Assembly: GCA_023374045.1 (NCBI GenBank)
Contig: CM041779.1
Span: 300,090,167-300,154,166 of the forward strand
Length of the DNA: 64,000 nt
Direction: 5' to 3'
Source of the DNA: Limonium bicolor
Taxonomy: Eukaryota > Streptophyta > Magnoliopsida > Caryophyllales > Plumbaginaceae
The position numbers and the translations under genes were made by a program. The notes beneath the pieces are model-generated. The model worked only from the letters and a program-made list of their open reading frames with translations. It had not been told where the DNA came from and ran no database searches. Of the stretch, positions 11,205 through 22,758 are shown piece by piece. Within the stretch, counting starts at the first letter, position 1. Every line of letters begins with the position of its first letter.

Positions 11205-12230
11205 GCGGGAAACTGAAGTCGACCTTCCACGAGACTAGGCATGGTTCTTACCAGTCGGATGTTAAAAATGAAGTGGCTATGATGCATGCAAATGCTAACT
11301 GCTAGAAGAGATGCAAAATGCATATGCGTTTTTTGAAGAGAAGGTATGATTCTATCTCTATTACTATGAGGTTTACGAATATAAGACATCTTCGGTTCGG
11401 TCTTGAGTGATTGTTGAACTGGAATGTGTGAATCACTTTCTTCTCACGGAGGGATGCGGGTTAGTCTCTCGTGAGTATGGCCGTGTGTGCTAATGTCGTG
11501 ATGATACTCTCAATGCTTAGAGCAATATTTTCCTGAGAATTTCTTTTCGAGGTATTGAACTTTCCGACCCTTACAAATTTCTCACCTGCAATGGGGTAGG
11601 CTGATTATGATTTGGTAGTTTAATCGAAGAGTCACTCGCACTCGGATGACCTTGTAAAGTAAGGTCGCACTCATTCGCTCACAGTCCCTGTATTATGGGG
11701 TGGGACATGTTGATAGCAAGTACGAAGCTTATGATTCATGTTTCAGATCTGATACTTTCAGTTAACGCTCATCGACTTATGAGTCAGAGGTCTTTATTGG
11801 GTTGTAATGGGGATGAGGGGTATGATTTATGTCACATGGGACTGGAGGATTTGTTTGGTAATTATGGAGCTTTTGTGCAATAGAGGATATGTTTCGCCTT
11901 TGCCATGGGTGGAATGAATAGACAGGTTTCAATCTTTGAGAATCTTTGTTGGTTTTGGTGGGACATCGTTGGTCCTTTTGCTGATTTTCTCTTTCTTCTG
12001 CTTTGGTACGATTTTCGTTTCTTTCCTTCCTCTTCTTCTTCCTCTTCTGATGTACGGTTTGAATTTTCTTCTCATTTTTCTTTTTTTTTAAATTGCACTT
12101 GGCTCATCGGTTTCCACAAACGTTCTTTGCTTTGTATTTCGGCTTTCAGCTTTGGAGTTGCATTGACTCATCGATCTTCTTGAACATTTTCGGTGTTATT
12201 TTTGGTGTTTGGCTTTGGAGTTGCATTGAC
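11205..12230 (-). mobile_element. Element D interior, continued; broken at about 12230
   Basis: Resumes the interior after the solo LTR: AAACTGAAGTCGAC and GAGACTAGGCA match the inner element near 39640 and the outer near 51545. Similarity to those copies continues (TTTCGCCTTTGCCATGGGTG, then GGAGTTGCATTGAC) until about 12228, where it stops in mid-sequence. The remaining interior, primer site and 5' LTR of D are absent, so D was truncated by a deletion or illegitimate join with element G. Plus-strand frames 11695-11883 and 11905-12183 are not supported as genes. Confidence 0.75.
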
Positions 12231-12811
12231 ACATAAGCGCGGCGTCCGTCAGAGAAGTTTTTGGTGAAATCGGAGCCAGAACCTAAGGTTTTAGAGAATT
12301 AGCACATTTGTGCAGGAATACAAGGTATGATACTTATGCAAATACGGATTTAGATTCGAAGTTTACCCTTAGGTGGGTATGATCTCAGTGGCTTCGCTGC
12401 CACCGGCGCAGAAGAAGAACCTAGTTGAAGAGTTCAACTGGTTTGCCCTGCTCAGCATGGGCACTACTCTCAGTTGGGAAGTTATTTGGAGTTTGGTTGA
12501 AGAACTTTCCCTTCTTCTTCTTCTCCAGCTTTTCCTTGGTTTCTGCTCCTTAGAGCTCGTGTACTTACTGTTAGCTTTGCGCTTCAGCGCGGTTTCTTCA
12601 TCCCGTAGTTGGCAAGTGATCTCAACGCGAGAAGCCGCGTGATAACACTCCTGAAGTTTCAGGTGTTAGCCGGGATTCTTATTTAAGAGATAGAGGTAAA
12701 GACAAGGTGTTTACGGAATTTAAGGAGTTGAAATGGTACTAAGGGTTAAACCGATATTTACCCGAAGGGAGGTAAACCTGGTATAGCCCATACCGTATCG
12801 TAGGCGATGGC
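12231..12811 (-). pseudogene. Decayed downstream part of element G gag
   Basis: On the minus strand a frame between about 12650 and 12380 is rich in lysine, arginine and glutamate and reads like the linker that follows the gag core in chromovirus-type elements. It is out of frame with the gag core and interrupted. No zinc knuckle (CX2CX4HX4C) was found. The left border with element D near 12230 has no terminal signature. Confidence 0.4.
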
Positions 12812-13420
12812 TCAGACCGCTATAGAAGCGATCGACCAACACCTGGCCGGTGTACCCAAGGTCGGTAGAAGACGGAGGATGGAGGTGAAGGTTCTGTAGT
12901 ACTCATCGACAAACATCTTCTCTGTCATTTTCAAGGCATCCAGCTCTAGCCTTTTCTTGGTTTTCACGTGCTCCGGGTAGTATTTAGATCGGAGGAGGGA
13001 TGCAAAGGACTCCCAATCGAATGTGGGGTCATTGACGTGCTCGTGCTTGACTAGCTTCCACCAATCCATGGCTGCATCTTTCAGATAGTAGGCTGCAACT
13101 CTAACTCGAACTCCAGCAGGAGCTTCGAGGGTTTCAAACGTAGTCTCCATCTCGGAGATATAGGCTTCTAGCTTAGCCGGATCACTCTCGCCTCTGAAGC
13201 AAGGAGGGCAGAGTTCCGCTACAGCTTTTACCTAGTTGGCTTCTCTGGGTGGAGGGGGCGGGATTGGTCCCGTTTGAGTTTATTGGTTTTGTTGATTTTG
13301 CTGCATGGCAATAATTACTTACGATAGCATCTGCGCTACCGTGGCGGCGACGATCTCAGCTATCGTCTGTGTGCCAGGTCCTTCAGAGGCTTCGCCTCAG
13401 CCTCGGCCTCGTCCTGACAT
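12812..13420 (-). pseudogene. gag: Ty3/gypsy gag pseudogene (element G)
   Basis: Gag would form the particle core. An open core (13150-12812) contains AAYYLKDAAMDWWK, then FDWESFASLLRSKYYP and the EYYRTFTSIL region, the pattern of the Retrotrans_gag family. The frame extends upstream to an ATG at 13418-13420 (SGRGRG start), but four in-frame stops interrupt it, at 13397-13399 (TGA), 13319-13321 (TAA), 13280-13282 (TAA) and 13232-13234 (TAG). All four fit C-to-T changes of CGA, CAA or CAG codons. After about codon 190 the family pattern is lost. It lies directly downstream of its primer site and LTR. Confidence 0.8.
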
Positions 13421-13625
13421 CTGAACATTTAGCATTTACATTAGGCTTCGCAAGATATGACTCAAGGGTCTTGGAATTTTAAGCAAGGTATCGTCCGTAA
13501 GGACGTCAAGGGTATCCGTTGTTAGCAACGGTAGTTCCTAGTTAGGTTTCTAAGCATCCGTCTTAAGACGGTTGAAATCCTAACTCGGTAATCCCTATGC
13601 TAGGTAACTTAGGACATCAGAGCGT

Positions 13626-13643
13626 AACTACACTCAGATACCA
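13626..13643 (-). other. Primer-binding site of element G
   Basis: Minus strand TGGTATCTGAGTGTAGTT lies five bases inside the LTR end GGGGTGCTACA. The first seven bases match the initiator-methionine type (TGGTATCAGAGC) and the rest only partly. Its position fixes the element's orientation. Confidence 0.7.
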
Positions 13644-13648
13644 CTTTT

Positions 13649-16600
13649 TGTAGCACCCCTACCGTTAATCCTATGCTTACCGTCCATCATCCCATAATTC
13701 TATCAGTTCGCAGCGGAAGACTACTACTTACTACGACGGGTGGTACAACGCCGCTAACCGCCCATACGGCTAGCTAGGCTTACTTTACATACAGTGACGG
13801 TCTGATGTTCAAAGTATACCGAGCTACTACGATATTTACTAAATACCAAATACCGAATACTTACATAAATGAATTACCGAGTGCCAAAGTATATTCAATT
13901 TACATCCTTTCTCAGTTTACCAAAATAATGAGTTTCTACAACTACTCATCTATACCCAAATCCAATACTTTTACTATCCAAAAGGGTGTACCCCATGGTA
14001 CACCGGCTAACCAGAATCTACAGCCGTGTACTACTTAGTACACCATTCATAATTCATTGTTTACAATCCAAAAGAAGACAAAAGAGAAATAGAACTAAGT
14101 CTTCGACATCCTCACCCTTCTCGTGTACCTGCATTCATATTAAAACATCGCCCCAAGGGGCTCAGCAAAAGCTGCGCATGAACTTCGCATATACCGCGTG
14201 CTAACAAGGGCTCACCGACTAATTAAGGTCAGATAGGCATGCGGTTCATTAATTTCATACATACATGCTTTGCATACAACATACATGCATATACAATACA
14301 CTACACATCCAAGGCAACAATACAATAATACACCCCATACTTACCTTCAAAATGTTAGCCAAATTACGCATCCGGGTTAATCGGAATGCTATTTACCCTT
14401 TTACTCGTTATACATTACTTACTCTTACTATACTTACTTACTTGCATTTACTTACTTACTCATTCTTATTTACTTACTCATTCGCATGTTAAGTCGGTAT
14501 GACCTCCGGCCCGGGGACTACACCGTCCCACCACCGGGATTTACTTGACTCACCAATCCGGGATGCTACCCATTTAAGGGATTTGGGCCGCAGACCAGTT
14601 TAAGAGTCAGGACTTGGATCCAAACTCTTGTGTCTCCGCATCCTCACGCGTGGCCGAAACTATATCGGACTTCTACTCATTCCAATTTAATTACCAATTA
14701 AGTTAGATTGGTTAGCTTGTTAGGAATCAGTTAGAAGTCCAATAGCAATCACACTCGGTCACAATACAATTCCTCATACATATACACACTCATATTCATC
14801 CATACATTTCATGAATTATACAAACTAAGATTTAAAGATAATATACAACAATATACAACACTACATATTCACAAGTAAGCATGATAACTCCGATTCATGC
14901 ATTTATCTTATTTGGTGATCAATTAGCACACAACACAAAAATCAGAGTAACCAAGGTAGCATACGGGGCATGAGAAATTCATACCATTCACCGTTGTACT
15001 TGTATCCGACGTTCCTCCGGTGTTCACAATCCAAATCCTATCATATACATGTAATTGGGTGGTTAATTACCCTTACTTACCTTACTAATTACTTTACTAA
15101 CACTCCCTGGTTTATACTTACTATTTCATTGCTGTTCAAATACATTTACTTAAGTTACATGCTTAAAATTATTTTCTAAACTTGTTTATGGCCTTAATGA
15201 CCTTTAAACATCATTAATCATGTCTTAAGTATCTTATAACGTCATTACCCATCCTTACCCATCCTTAATTGAGCTTTAAAATACCTTCTGGATAGATTTT
15301 AGGTTGGTCCGGGTTAGTGTCCGGGTTTACATACCCGGACCAACTCGCTGAAACAATCCTCGGGTAAGAAAAATGCATGGTTCGGGTTTACATCCTAGTG
15401 TACAAACCCGGACCACCTGTTTGAAGTTGCTACGGGTGAATTTTTCGCATGGTCCGGGTTTGTGTACTACTTTGCAAACCCGGACCACTTGTTTTGATAT
15501 GTTACGAGTATGTTTTTGGGGTGGTCCAGGTTAGTGTCTTGGTTTGTAAACCCGGACCACTCCTTTGTGAAACTTTCTGCCGAGTTTTCATGCTAGTCCG
15601 GGTTTGTGTGCTGGTTTGCAAACCCGGAATAGTTACAGGTTTTGCAATTATGTAAATTTTTCAACTTGTTTAAACTCCAAATTCCTATCAATCCTTCCCT
15701 AATATTCTTACATATTATTAAGCAAGTTTTGACTTTGATTAAGCATTTCAAACTAGCCTAATCTACCTCTAACCAAATCTGTTACATTCCACACTTATAT
15801 GTCAGTTTTTCTCCTCTGTTACTATTTCTCCTTCTACTAATGCTACAGATTTGACACTAACACTCCCCATCTATAGCGCCCTCTTCTAATGTCATTTCTA
15901 CCACTCCTGATGCATTACATTACATTAACTACCTCTCTCAATCTACCCTATAACTATCTCCATCAAAATCTGTCACAAGACATATTTTTACCTAGGTTTC
16001 TAGTTTCTAGGTGCTTTTGTTTTAGGTAAATTTTGACATAACCTCCCCTATAAATGTACATTCTCACCACATCATTTACTCACATTTTGTTACCCAATTC
16101 ACCTGTTTTCAACAATCACCAATATACCAGCTCTTATACACAAATACCAACACTAAAACACTCCAAAATTCCTGCACTCAACATCCCATTCCCAACTATG
16201 TTTACACAAGTTTTACATGTCTTTTAAAGGTTTAAAACATTTGTATTCTCCTACACATTACACTACCACTACACTACCATTTTACAATACCCATTTAAAC
16301 TTCTAAAATCTGTTACATACATATATATATATATACAAGGCTACACAAGGGTAAGCATAATTACCTTGTTTCTTCTTCTTCTAGTTTTCTTTCTCCTTTT
16401 TTCTTCTTCCCTTCCTCTTCCTCTTCTCTTCCACCGGTTTGTAATCAAATTCTAACACTACAGCCCACATATATACACCATTTTAATACACTAACCAACC
16501 CTTAATCATTCTCTAAGGCTTAATGTAAGTTCTAGGGTTTAGAAATTCCATTACCTTGCAAGGGTGTAGGTAATGCTTGGAATAGCTCAAGAGTAAGATT

Positions 16601-17531
16601 TCCCACTCTCCAACAATTCCAAAATTGGCTAGAATACAAAGAAGCAAGCAAGGGTTTAGCTTCAAATTTCGTTTTGCCCACAAGGCTAGAAAAACAATGA
16701 GGTTTCAAGAATATTTTTACCTCAAGATGATAAGGAGAAGGAGGTGGTTCTAATGGTAGTCTTGAAGCTCCAAATGCTCCACACCCATGGAGATGAAAGA
16801 TGTTGTTTTCGAATTTTGAAAGGAGGGAAATACTCTCCTTGATGAGAGGAACACAATGGTGTAATTTTTGGAGGAGATTCAAGGGAGTAACAAGAGGAGA
16901 GAAGTGAGTATTTTTTTGTGAGTTTGCTATTTCTCCATTGCTGCCGGTTGAGGAAGAAGAGAAATAGAGAGGAGAAGGGGTGGGGGTCTGTACGTGAAAG
17001 AAGAGAATAGAGGATAGGAGAGAGAGAGTGTGAGGTAGAGTGGTAAAGTAGTTACTTTTTACTTTTTAATTATTTGTTGTTTTGTAAATAAGAGGGTAAG
17101 TGAGTGTGTGAGAGAGGGAGATGGGATCGGCTGGCACCAGCATACCACACACACACACAAACTTTACTTTTTATTTTAAATGTGGACACATAAGTTTTGG
17201 TTATTTATGTTCTCTACCCCACAACTTCCCGTTTTTGACAATTTTTACTAATTTCTCGTTTCTTCTTGATTTTATTGGTTCTACAGCTTCACTAATATTT
17301 ATTAATGATTATTTAGTTGACCAAAATTGTTACGAGTCTATTTGACCCGCTTAAAGTCACGTTTTCCCGGTTTCCTCGAAAAACATGCTTTAAGGTTCGT
17401 TAGTGTTTTTAATCCGTTTTAAGGATCCGTTTTCTTCGGGATTTGTTCCCTCATGATCATTTATGCATAATTAAGCTTCTAAATTACTTATTAGCCTAAT
17501 TAATCACCATTTTTAATTACGGGGTATATCA
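13649..17531 (-). mobile_element. 5' LTR of gypsy-type element G (3883 bases)
   Basis: Sense strand starts TGATATACCCCGTAATTAA at 17531 and ends GGTAGGGGTGCTACA at 13649, with TG...CA ends. The right edge falls in the middle of a Copia gag frame, which proves insertion there; the flanking bases are TTTGA. No second LTR of G is present, because the element breaks off near 12230. Contents include five hairpin-forming repeats (15304-15632), an AT dinucleotide run near 16321-16334, a CTT/CCT-rich run near 16371-16435 and a CA run near 17146-17159. Short frames inside are not supported as genes. Confidence 0.8.
15304..15632. repeat. Five tandem hairpin units in the LTR of G
   Basis: Each unit contains GGTCCGGGTTT (or a variant) and, about 15 bases later, AAACCCGGACC, so each can fold on itself. 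Units start near 15304, 15379, 15451, 15522 and 15594, a 71-75-base period. The last unit's right arm is degraded (AAACCCGGAATAG). Arms are better conserved than loops. Confidence 0.85.
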
Positions 17532-18312
17532 TTTGATCCCATTGTAACTCCTTTTTTCCGTTCAGCTTGCACCAGGAGAGAATAAATATGTTGAATCGAC
17601 GGGAGGGGAGACATGAGCAGGACATTCTCTCGCACTTGTTCGTATCTAGGGTTTAAGACCATCAGGAATTTGACTGTGCGTCTCCGTTGAACATAGTCTT
17701 TAAACTCTTTGTTTCCCGAACAAGTGCATATGGGTGGCGTATCTGCTGCGTCGATCTGATCCCAGATCCCTTTGACTTTGGTAAAGTAGTTTCTGATGCT
17801 GTCTGCTCCCTGCTTAAGTGTAGCGAGATCTTGCTCCAAAGCATATAATCTTGCTACATTCTTTTCTTCGAATCTGGAACATAGTTCCGTCCAGATTGAC
17901 TCCGACGTCGGGAGGAAAACTACACTGTCACCGATGTCCTTTTTGAGTGTCGTGAGTAGCCAAGAGATTACCATGTTATCCACTGCCTTCCATTCTTTTT
18001 CTTTCAAGCCGGAAGGGATTCCTTCTTCAGGCTACCCTCAACGAAGACTAATTTGTTCTTTGCAGAAAGGGCGATCATCATATTCCTCTTCCACGAGGCG
18101 AACCCTTTCTCGTTGAATCTCGATGAGGTGAGTAGCATGCGCGGGACGTCGGAATTAAGGAGATATAATGGATCTTTTCTACTGCTGGCCACATCAGAAT
18201 CTTGTATCCCTTCGCCGCTGACTCCAGCGACATCTTCTTTCTTCTTCTTGCCACCGTCCTTCTCTAATACGTGCAGATCATCATCGCCATTTTCCAGAAG
18301 TAAGGGAACCAA
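17532..18312 (-). pseudogene. gag: Copia-type gag pseudogene (element K), truncated
   Basis: The upstream frame (18312-18004) carries DPLYLLNSDVPRMLLTS and SWKRNMMIALSAKNKL, typical of the N-terminal Copia gag-like domain. A shifted frame (18007-17513) continues with the EWKAVDNMVISWLL and AEIT/LNPRYEQVR type region of Retrotran_gag domains. One indel near 18010-18045 separates them. The frame is cut at 17531 by the LTR of element G; protease, integrase and reverse transcriptase are absent. K's primer site lies 60 bases upstream, so this is a normal gag start. Confidence 0.85.
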
Positions 18313-18371
18313 AGAAAATGTCGAAAAGAAGGTATTAGAAGGTAAGGTGATGAAGAAGAAATTGAAGATTA

Positions 18372-18385
18372 GGGCTCTGATACCA
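18372..18385 (-). other. Primer-binding site of Copia element K
   Basis: Minus strand TGGTATCAGAGCCC is a full match to the initiator-methionine tRNA type used by most plant Copia elements. It directly abuts the LTR end CTTATCA. Confidence 0.9.
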
Positions 18386-18606
18386 TGATAAGATTCAGGG
18401 CATTCAGTAGAGAAAGAGGAAGACTATCGAGACAGAAAATGAAGAGTTTGTTATTCACTGATTACTTCCCCAATCCACAACTCAAACTACTAAGAAAACT
18501 AATGACCTATAAATACAAAGCTGACAAGGCAGCATACCAATGGTTAAAACTGGACCCAATAAATAATAAAGTAAGCTAACCAGTTACGAAACAACGTTGT
18601 GTAACA
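18386..18606 (-). mobile_element. Probable short 5' LTR of Copia element K
   Basis: The 3' end in the sense direction (CTTATCA at 18386) is fixed by the primer site. The 5' end is a guess: TGTTACACAACG at 18606 gives a 221-base LTR with TG...CA ends and a TATTTATAGG box near 18510. Without a second LTR or target duplication the outer border is uncertain. Confidence 0.45.
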
Positions 18607-19555
18607 GGGGGGCAGAAAACCTATATAGGCGGAAAAGACTAGAAAATTTGTGCCCAAGTTTGGATCAAAGATTCAACTGAGAACTCTAAACTGATAACTT
18701 TGTTGGTTCCAAGCTCGCATTTCTAAGCCTTCATTAACCTATTGAAACACATGTTAGTTTTTGAATATTACCGTTGCTCTTTGATCCAATTCATTTGATA
18801 TTACTGGACCTTGTTCATCTTGCATTTCAGTAAAAATTGAGAAACCTCAATGTAGTGCATTTCCATCTATCCTTTCAATCCACAAACCTGAGCATAGCAG
18901 AGCTTAATAGATTTATACCCAATTTTAGTCTGATTATTACTTACGATTAGAACTTCATACCAGGTTCGTGACTTCTTCTTTTGGATTAAAATCTTTGTTT
19001 GGTCTTTGAGGATAATGAAACGGAGATGATTGTCCTTGAGTTCGGTTATCATTCCCTGCTACTTTGACCTGTATCTACCATGATCATTTGCTCTTAATAA
19101 ATTGCTTAATCACATCGCATTGTTTCAATCTCCGCTTTCACAACAATATGTTAATCTTGTCTTATTATTTTGTATTTTTGAAACCCTAGATATTATCCTT
19201 TAGGACCAAGCGCTTAGGATAGTGGGTGTCCCTCCACACTTAGTGGGTCATGTGTCCTTCATGGTGAAGGTGACACCCGGAACCTTAAAACACACATCTA
19301 AAATTATGTATATATATATAAAAAAAATTCTTAATGTATATATTCAGGATTCAATTCCTCATTCAAACCCTTTCAAGATTCCTCAAGCGCTAATTTGTTC
19401 ATAATCTCAGAATTGTCTATCATAATTCCACCATTATCATCCATTCATTTAATGTAAAGAAAAGATATTGTTTTCTTCAAAAAAAAATAAAAGAAAGAGA
19501 GCAGGAAACAAAGTAAAGAAAAAACAAACAAATATGAAGTCAACATGGTTTTATA
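18607..19555. other. Unassigned stretch between Copia K and element C
   Basis: About 950 bases of AT-rich DNA with no frame, array or element edge that I can support. A small inverted motif (GTGTCCCTCCACAC, then GGTGACACC) lies near 19227-19280, and an A-rich run lies near 19480-19500. It may be the remainder of K's flank or the point where element C's LTR was truncated. Confidence 0.4.
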
Positions 19556-20629
19556 AACCAACACTCAAAAACTGAAGCCCAATCCAAATCTGAAATCAAA
19601 TTTAATTTGAAGGCCTAAATTTGTTTCATAGCCCAAAATCCAGCCCACAACCAAGTTCAACTTTACCCATCAGCCCAATGGTGCAACTACCAACTTTGGC
19701 CTAAAATACCCAGCTTGACCCATTAGTCCCTCCACGGCCCAACTTGGTCCAATTTTAAATTATCCAATTCTAACGGCCCACCATCCAATTCAGCTCAAAA
19801 GCCTAAAAAAGCCCAAAAATAACCCACTTGGCCCAATTCACAAAATATAGCCCAAATCCAAAAGCTAACTCTGGCCTAAAACCCATCTTAAACAAGCACA
19901 ATTCAAACCCAACCCATAAGCTCGATTCGGACCCAGCCCACAAGCTTGAACCTTGACCCAAGTCCATCTCTAACCGACCCAACTTTGACCATCCCAAACT
20001 TTGCCCTTGACACAACTTTAATCTGGCCCTTTATCAAATCCTAGTCCGTTTTCCAACCCTGGCCAAAATTCAATTCAAACCTAATTCAATTCAAGTCCAT
20101 TCAAATTCAATTAAAATTATTCTAACTCAATTCAAGTCTAGTTCATCCCAATCATTTCAATTTCAATTCAATTGCAATCCAAAATCAATCCTAAAATCAA
20201 TTCAATCCCAACCCAATTCAAGATTAAATTCAAACTTCAACTTCAATCAAATTCCAATTCAATCAAACTCCAATTCAATTCTTAATTCAAATCAGTTCAA
20301 TCTCAATTTCAATCCAATTGAATTCAAAACTCATTTCGCTCCCAAATTCATTTTAAAACTTCATTCAATCCTAAATTCAATTCAAAACTTCATTCAATCC
20401 CAAATTCAATTCAAACTTCATTTCAAAACTTCATTCAATTCCAACTTAATTAGAAAACTCATTCACTTTGAAACTTCATTTCGAATTCCCAATTCAATTC
20501 AAAAATTCATTTCAATAAAAAAAAATTCCAAACCTCATAAACTTCAAACTCTTCAAAGTCTCAAATACCCCAAACTCCAAATATCTCATAGACTCAAATC
20601 ATCCTTTAAAATCTAATTACCTTCACACA

Positions 20630-20870
20630 TTCGAATGTCTCGCTGAGCTTCTCACAGACTTTGTTATCCCAATGATTCAAATGTCTCACTGACTCGAGCA
20701 TCTCACAAACCCGAGCATCTCACATATCTGAGCGTCTCACAGACTTTGACATCTCAAGGGTTTAAGTGTCTCAAAGACCCGAGTGTCTCACAGACTTTGG
20801 TATCTCATCCTTTTCATCATCTGAATATTCTAAATGTCTCATAGATCCGAACGTCTCACAGACTAGTATC
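20630..20870. repeat. GTCTCACAGACT minisatellite in element C's LTR
   Basis: Reverse-orientation counterpart of the GTCTGTGAGAC block of the other LTRs, with more substitutions among units (AGCATCTCACAAACCCG, GCGTCTCACAGACTTTG). Confidence 0.85.
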
Positions 20871-20968
20871 CCAAACCCGAAACTTCTCAAAACTCCAGAC
20901 TTCTCTAAATCTCAAATCCCTTAAAACCCTACAAACCCTCAAAACTTCCACAACCCAAAAATCGTGAA

Positions 20969-21012
20969 CTACGTAAGTTCTGATCTCAATATAGAGTTGA
21001 GTATGAAGGTAG
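20969..21012 (+). other. Degenerate hairpin in element C's LTR
   Basis: Reverse-oriented counterpart of the two-stem hairpin. One arm CTACGTA is intact (20969-20975); the other has become TATGAAGGTAG, and the inner stem has one mismatch. It shows how the motif decays when no longer maintained. Confidence 0.6.
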
Positions 21013-21773
21013 CCCACATAAGGTGCGACCCCATTCCAAACAAAAAACCCTTTTCGCCCCTTTAAGGTGGCTCTCATATCTCTCACACCTTCTTCAGCTC
21101 CCACAAAGTTCAAACCATTAGACTTCAAGTCTTGTCTATTCACTCAACCTCAGACTTTCCCAAATTTTCATTCTGTACTTATCCTAATTCATCAATTCTT
21201 CCTCTTGGCGCTAGCTTGCCAGAAAAGCTCGCCTCATCCACTCTCTTTCTCCCTTCCCATCCTAATCCTATCCTTGGCTCGTAAACGGATCTCTATAAAA
21301 AGGTTTTGAAAGAAGGCAATCCCGACAATTGGAGACCGAGGTTTCCTGGGGCACCAATCCGAAGTCGTGGTCGTTGCCACTTCTAAAGGGTGTAACCCAG
21401 TGCGAACCCACAATAGAATCTCTGACATGACGAGATAAGTCTTATCCATAGGCAACAATCTCAAAGTCAATTAACGGTTCTTAGCGACCGATCTTCCTTC
21501 CTAGTTATCATAGGTCAAACTAGGTGGTGACTCTAGTTAGTTCCACCTTATAGAGGCATAAGTCCATATGGAGCCCATTGAGAGCAGGTGTAGTGTTCAC
21601 TAACACTCCCCTTATGCTTTCTGGGAAAGACGAACGATTTAGTAGGTATTTGAGGGATGCCAAGAATAATGGGTGTTCACCCTCCACAAAATGGCATTCT
21701 AGGATCTTGGCTTCTTAGTCAAACCATATTTAGATAGACCCCCCCTCATACCGAAAAATCACCCTCCACAGAA

Positions 21774-21789
21774 TGTTGACTCTGTTGGG
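21774..21789 (+). other. Primer-binding site of element C (mutated)
   Basis: TGTTGACTCTGTTGGG follows the LTR end and a GAA spacer. It differs from TGGCGACTCTGCTGGG of the outer and inner elements at three positions, two of them C to T. Confidence 0.75.
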
Positions 21790-22419
21790 AAAACTTGGGT
21801 AAGTTTTTCTCAAACTCAAGGAAGACTGAACTCCATTCAAGATTATCAGGATTCCCCAACTTCTTTCAAAACCTTCCAGAGATTCATTCCAAGCCATAAG
21901 ATTATTATACTCTGCACTTAGAGTGTGTATCTGATGAGAACAGCTAGGACTTATTAGATCCTCAACACACATGACAACAATTGGGTTAATTGTTAGCTCA
22001 CATTTAGAATGAGACACTTAGGATTGAATGAAGCTAACTTCCCTTTAGGTTAATAAGCAACAAATTGGAATTATCACCTTGAAGACAAACATTTAGTAAA
22101 TAGGTTGGTGCTAACTTCTCTACTTTACTTATATGTTGTATGATTGTGGGGTGCATTGGTTGGGTAGCTTAGCACATGCATTCCTCTGTGTCACCCGCTA
22201 TATTCATGAGTCACGGGATGCCGATCGGTCCAAAATTGATTCCTTATGAGTTGGGTCATTCATTTGAATGGTTATACCCACGGGGCGAGATGGTCATCGA
22301 CCTACGCCTTGATACTCATGATCCAAATATATCCTTCATTATCCGAGTCAAAAGCCAGCACATAGTGAGCTTTGAGCCTTCAATGTCCAGATGCCCAATC
22401 CGGTGTCTAGGAAGAATTT

Positions 22420-22758
22420 ATGGGTAGTCACCCCCTTGTATGCCGTCTGTCTGACCACCCTTTGCCTTCTCCTGAAGATTGCATGGGCTCAGTTCTCCAT
22501 GATTCCTCAGCACCATGGGTGTCTCTAAAGCCCAATGTCGCGCTACAAATGCATAGAGGATCCCATATTTACGGATACCCATACATAACACAACGTAGTC
22601 AGCGAATAATTTGGACTTTAGACACACCTTATCGTGCAGACGGTGGGAGACCCGTTCCTATGCAGTACTTCCCCAAGTTTCCCAAAAGTGAGTATGTTGT
22701 GATAATCCCCGGCCGTGGCTCGTGTGACTGTATCACTTTGGGTATCCTTACATTTTGA
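22420..22758 (+). CDS. Conserved 112-residue frame in the leader of element C, unknown
   Basis: Starts MGSHPLVCRLSDHPLPSPED and contains SLKPNVALQMHRGSHIYGYP and TPYRADGGRPVPMQYFPKFP. The same sense frame is open in the inner element (43473-43772) but broken in the outer near 56880-57080. I recognise no domain, signal peptide or membrane segment. It lies about 650 bases after the primer site, where retrotransposons normally begin gag, but nothing gag-like is visible. The opposite strand is also open over much of it, so low stop density by chance is a real alternative. Confidence 0.3.
   Translation: MGSHPLVCRLSDHPLPSPEDCMGSVLHDSSAPWVSLKPNVALQMHRGSHIYGYPYITQRSQRIIWTLDTPYRADGGRPVPMQYFPKFPKSEYVVIIPGRGSCDCITLGILTF

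Larger units (their letters stand above)
19556..21770 (+). mobile_element. Element C 5' LTR, lacking its 5' part
   Basis: Opposite in orientation to every other giant LTR in the window. It ends GAAAAATCACCCTCCACA at 21770, followed by GAA and a primer site. In reverse order it shows the family's blocks: TGGGCC-type tract (as GGCCCA, 19560-20040), AATTCAATTC tract (20060-20530), GTCTCACAGAC minisatellite (20630-20870) and a degenerate hairpin. The family's U3, TATA box and TGTAGACACC start are missing, so about 3 kb were lost. It is more diverged than the other copies and is probably the oldest. Confidence 0.8.
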
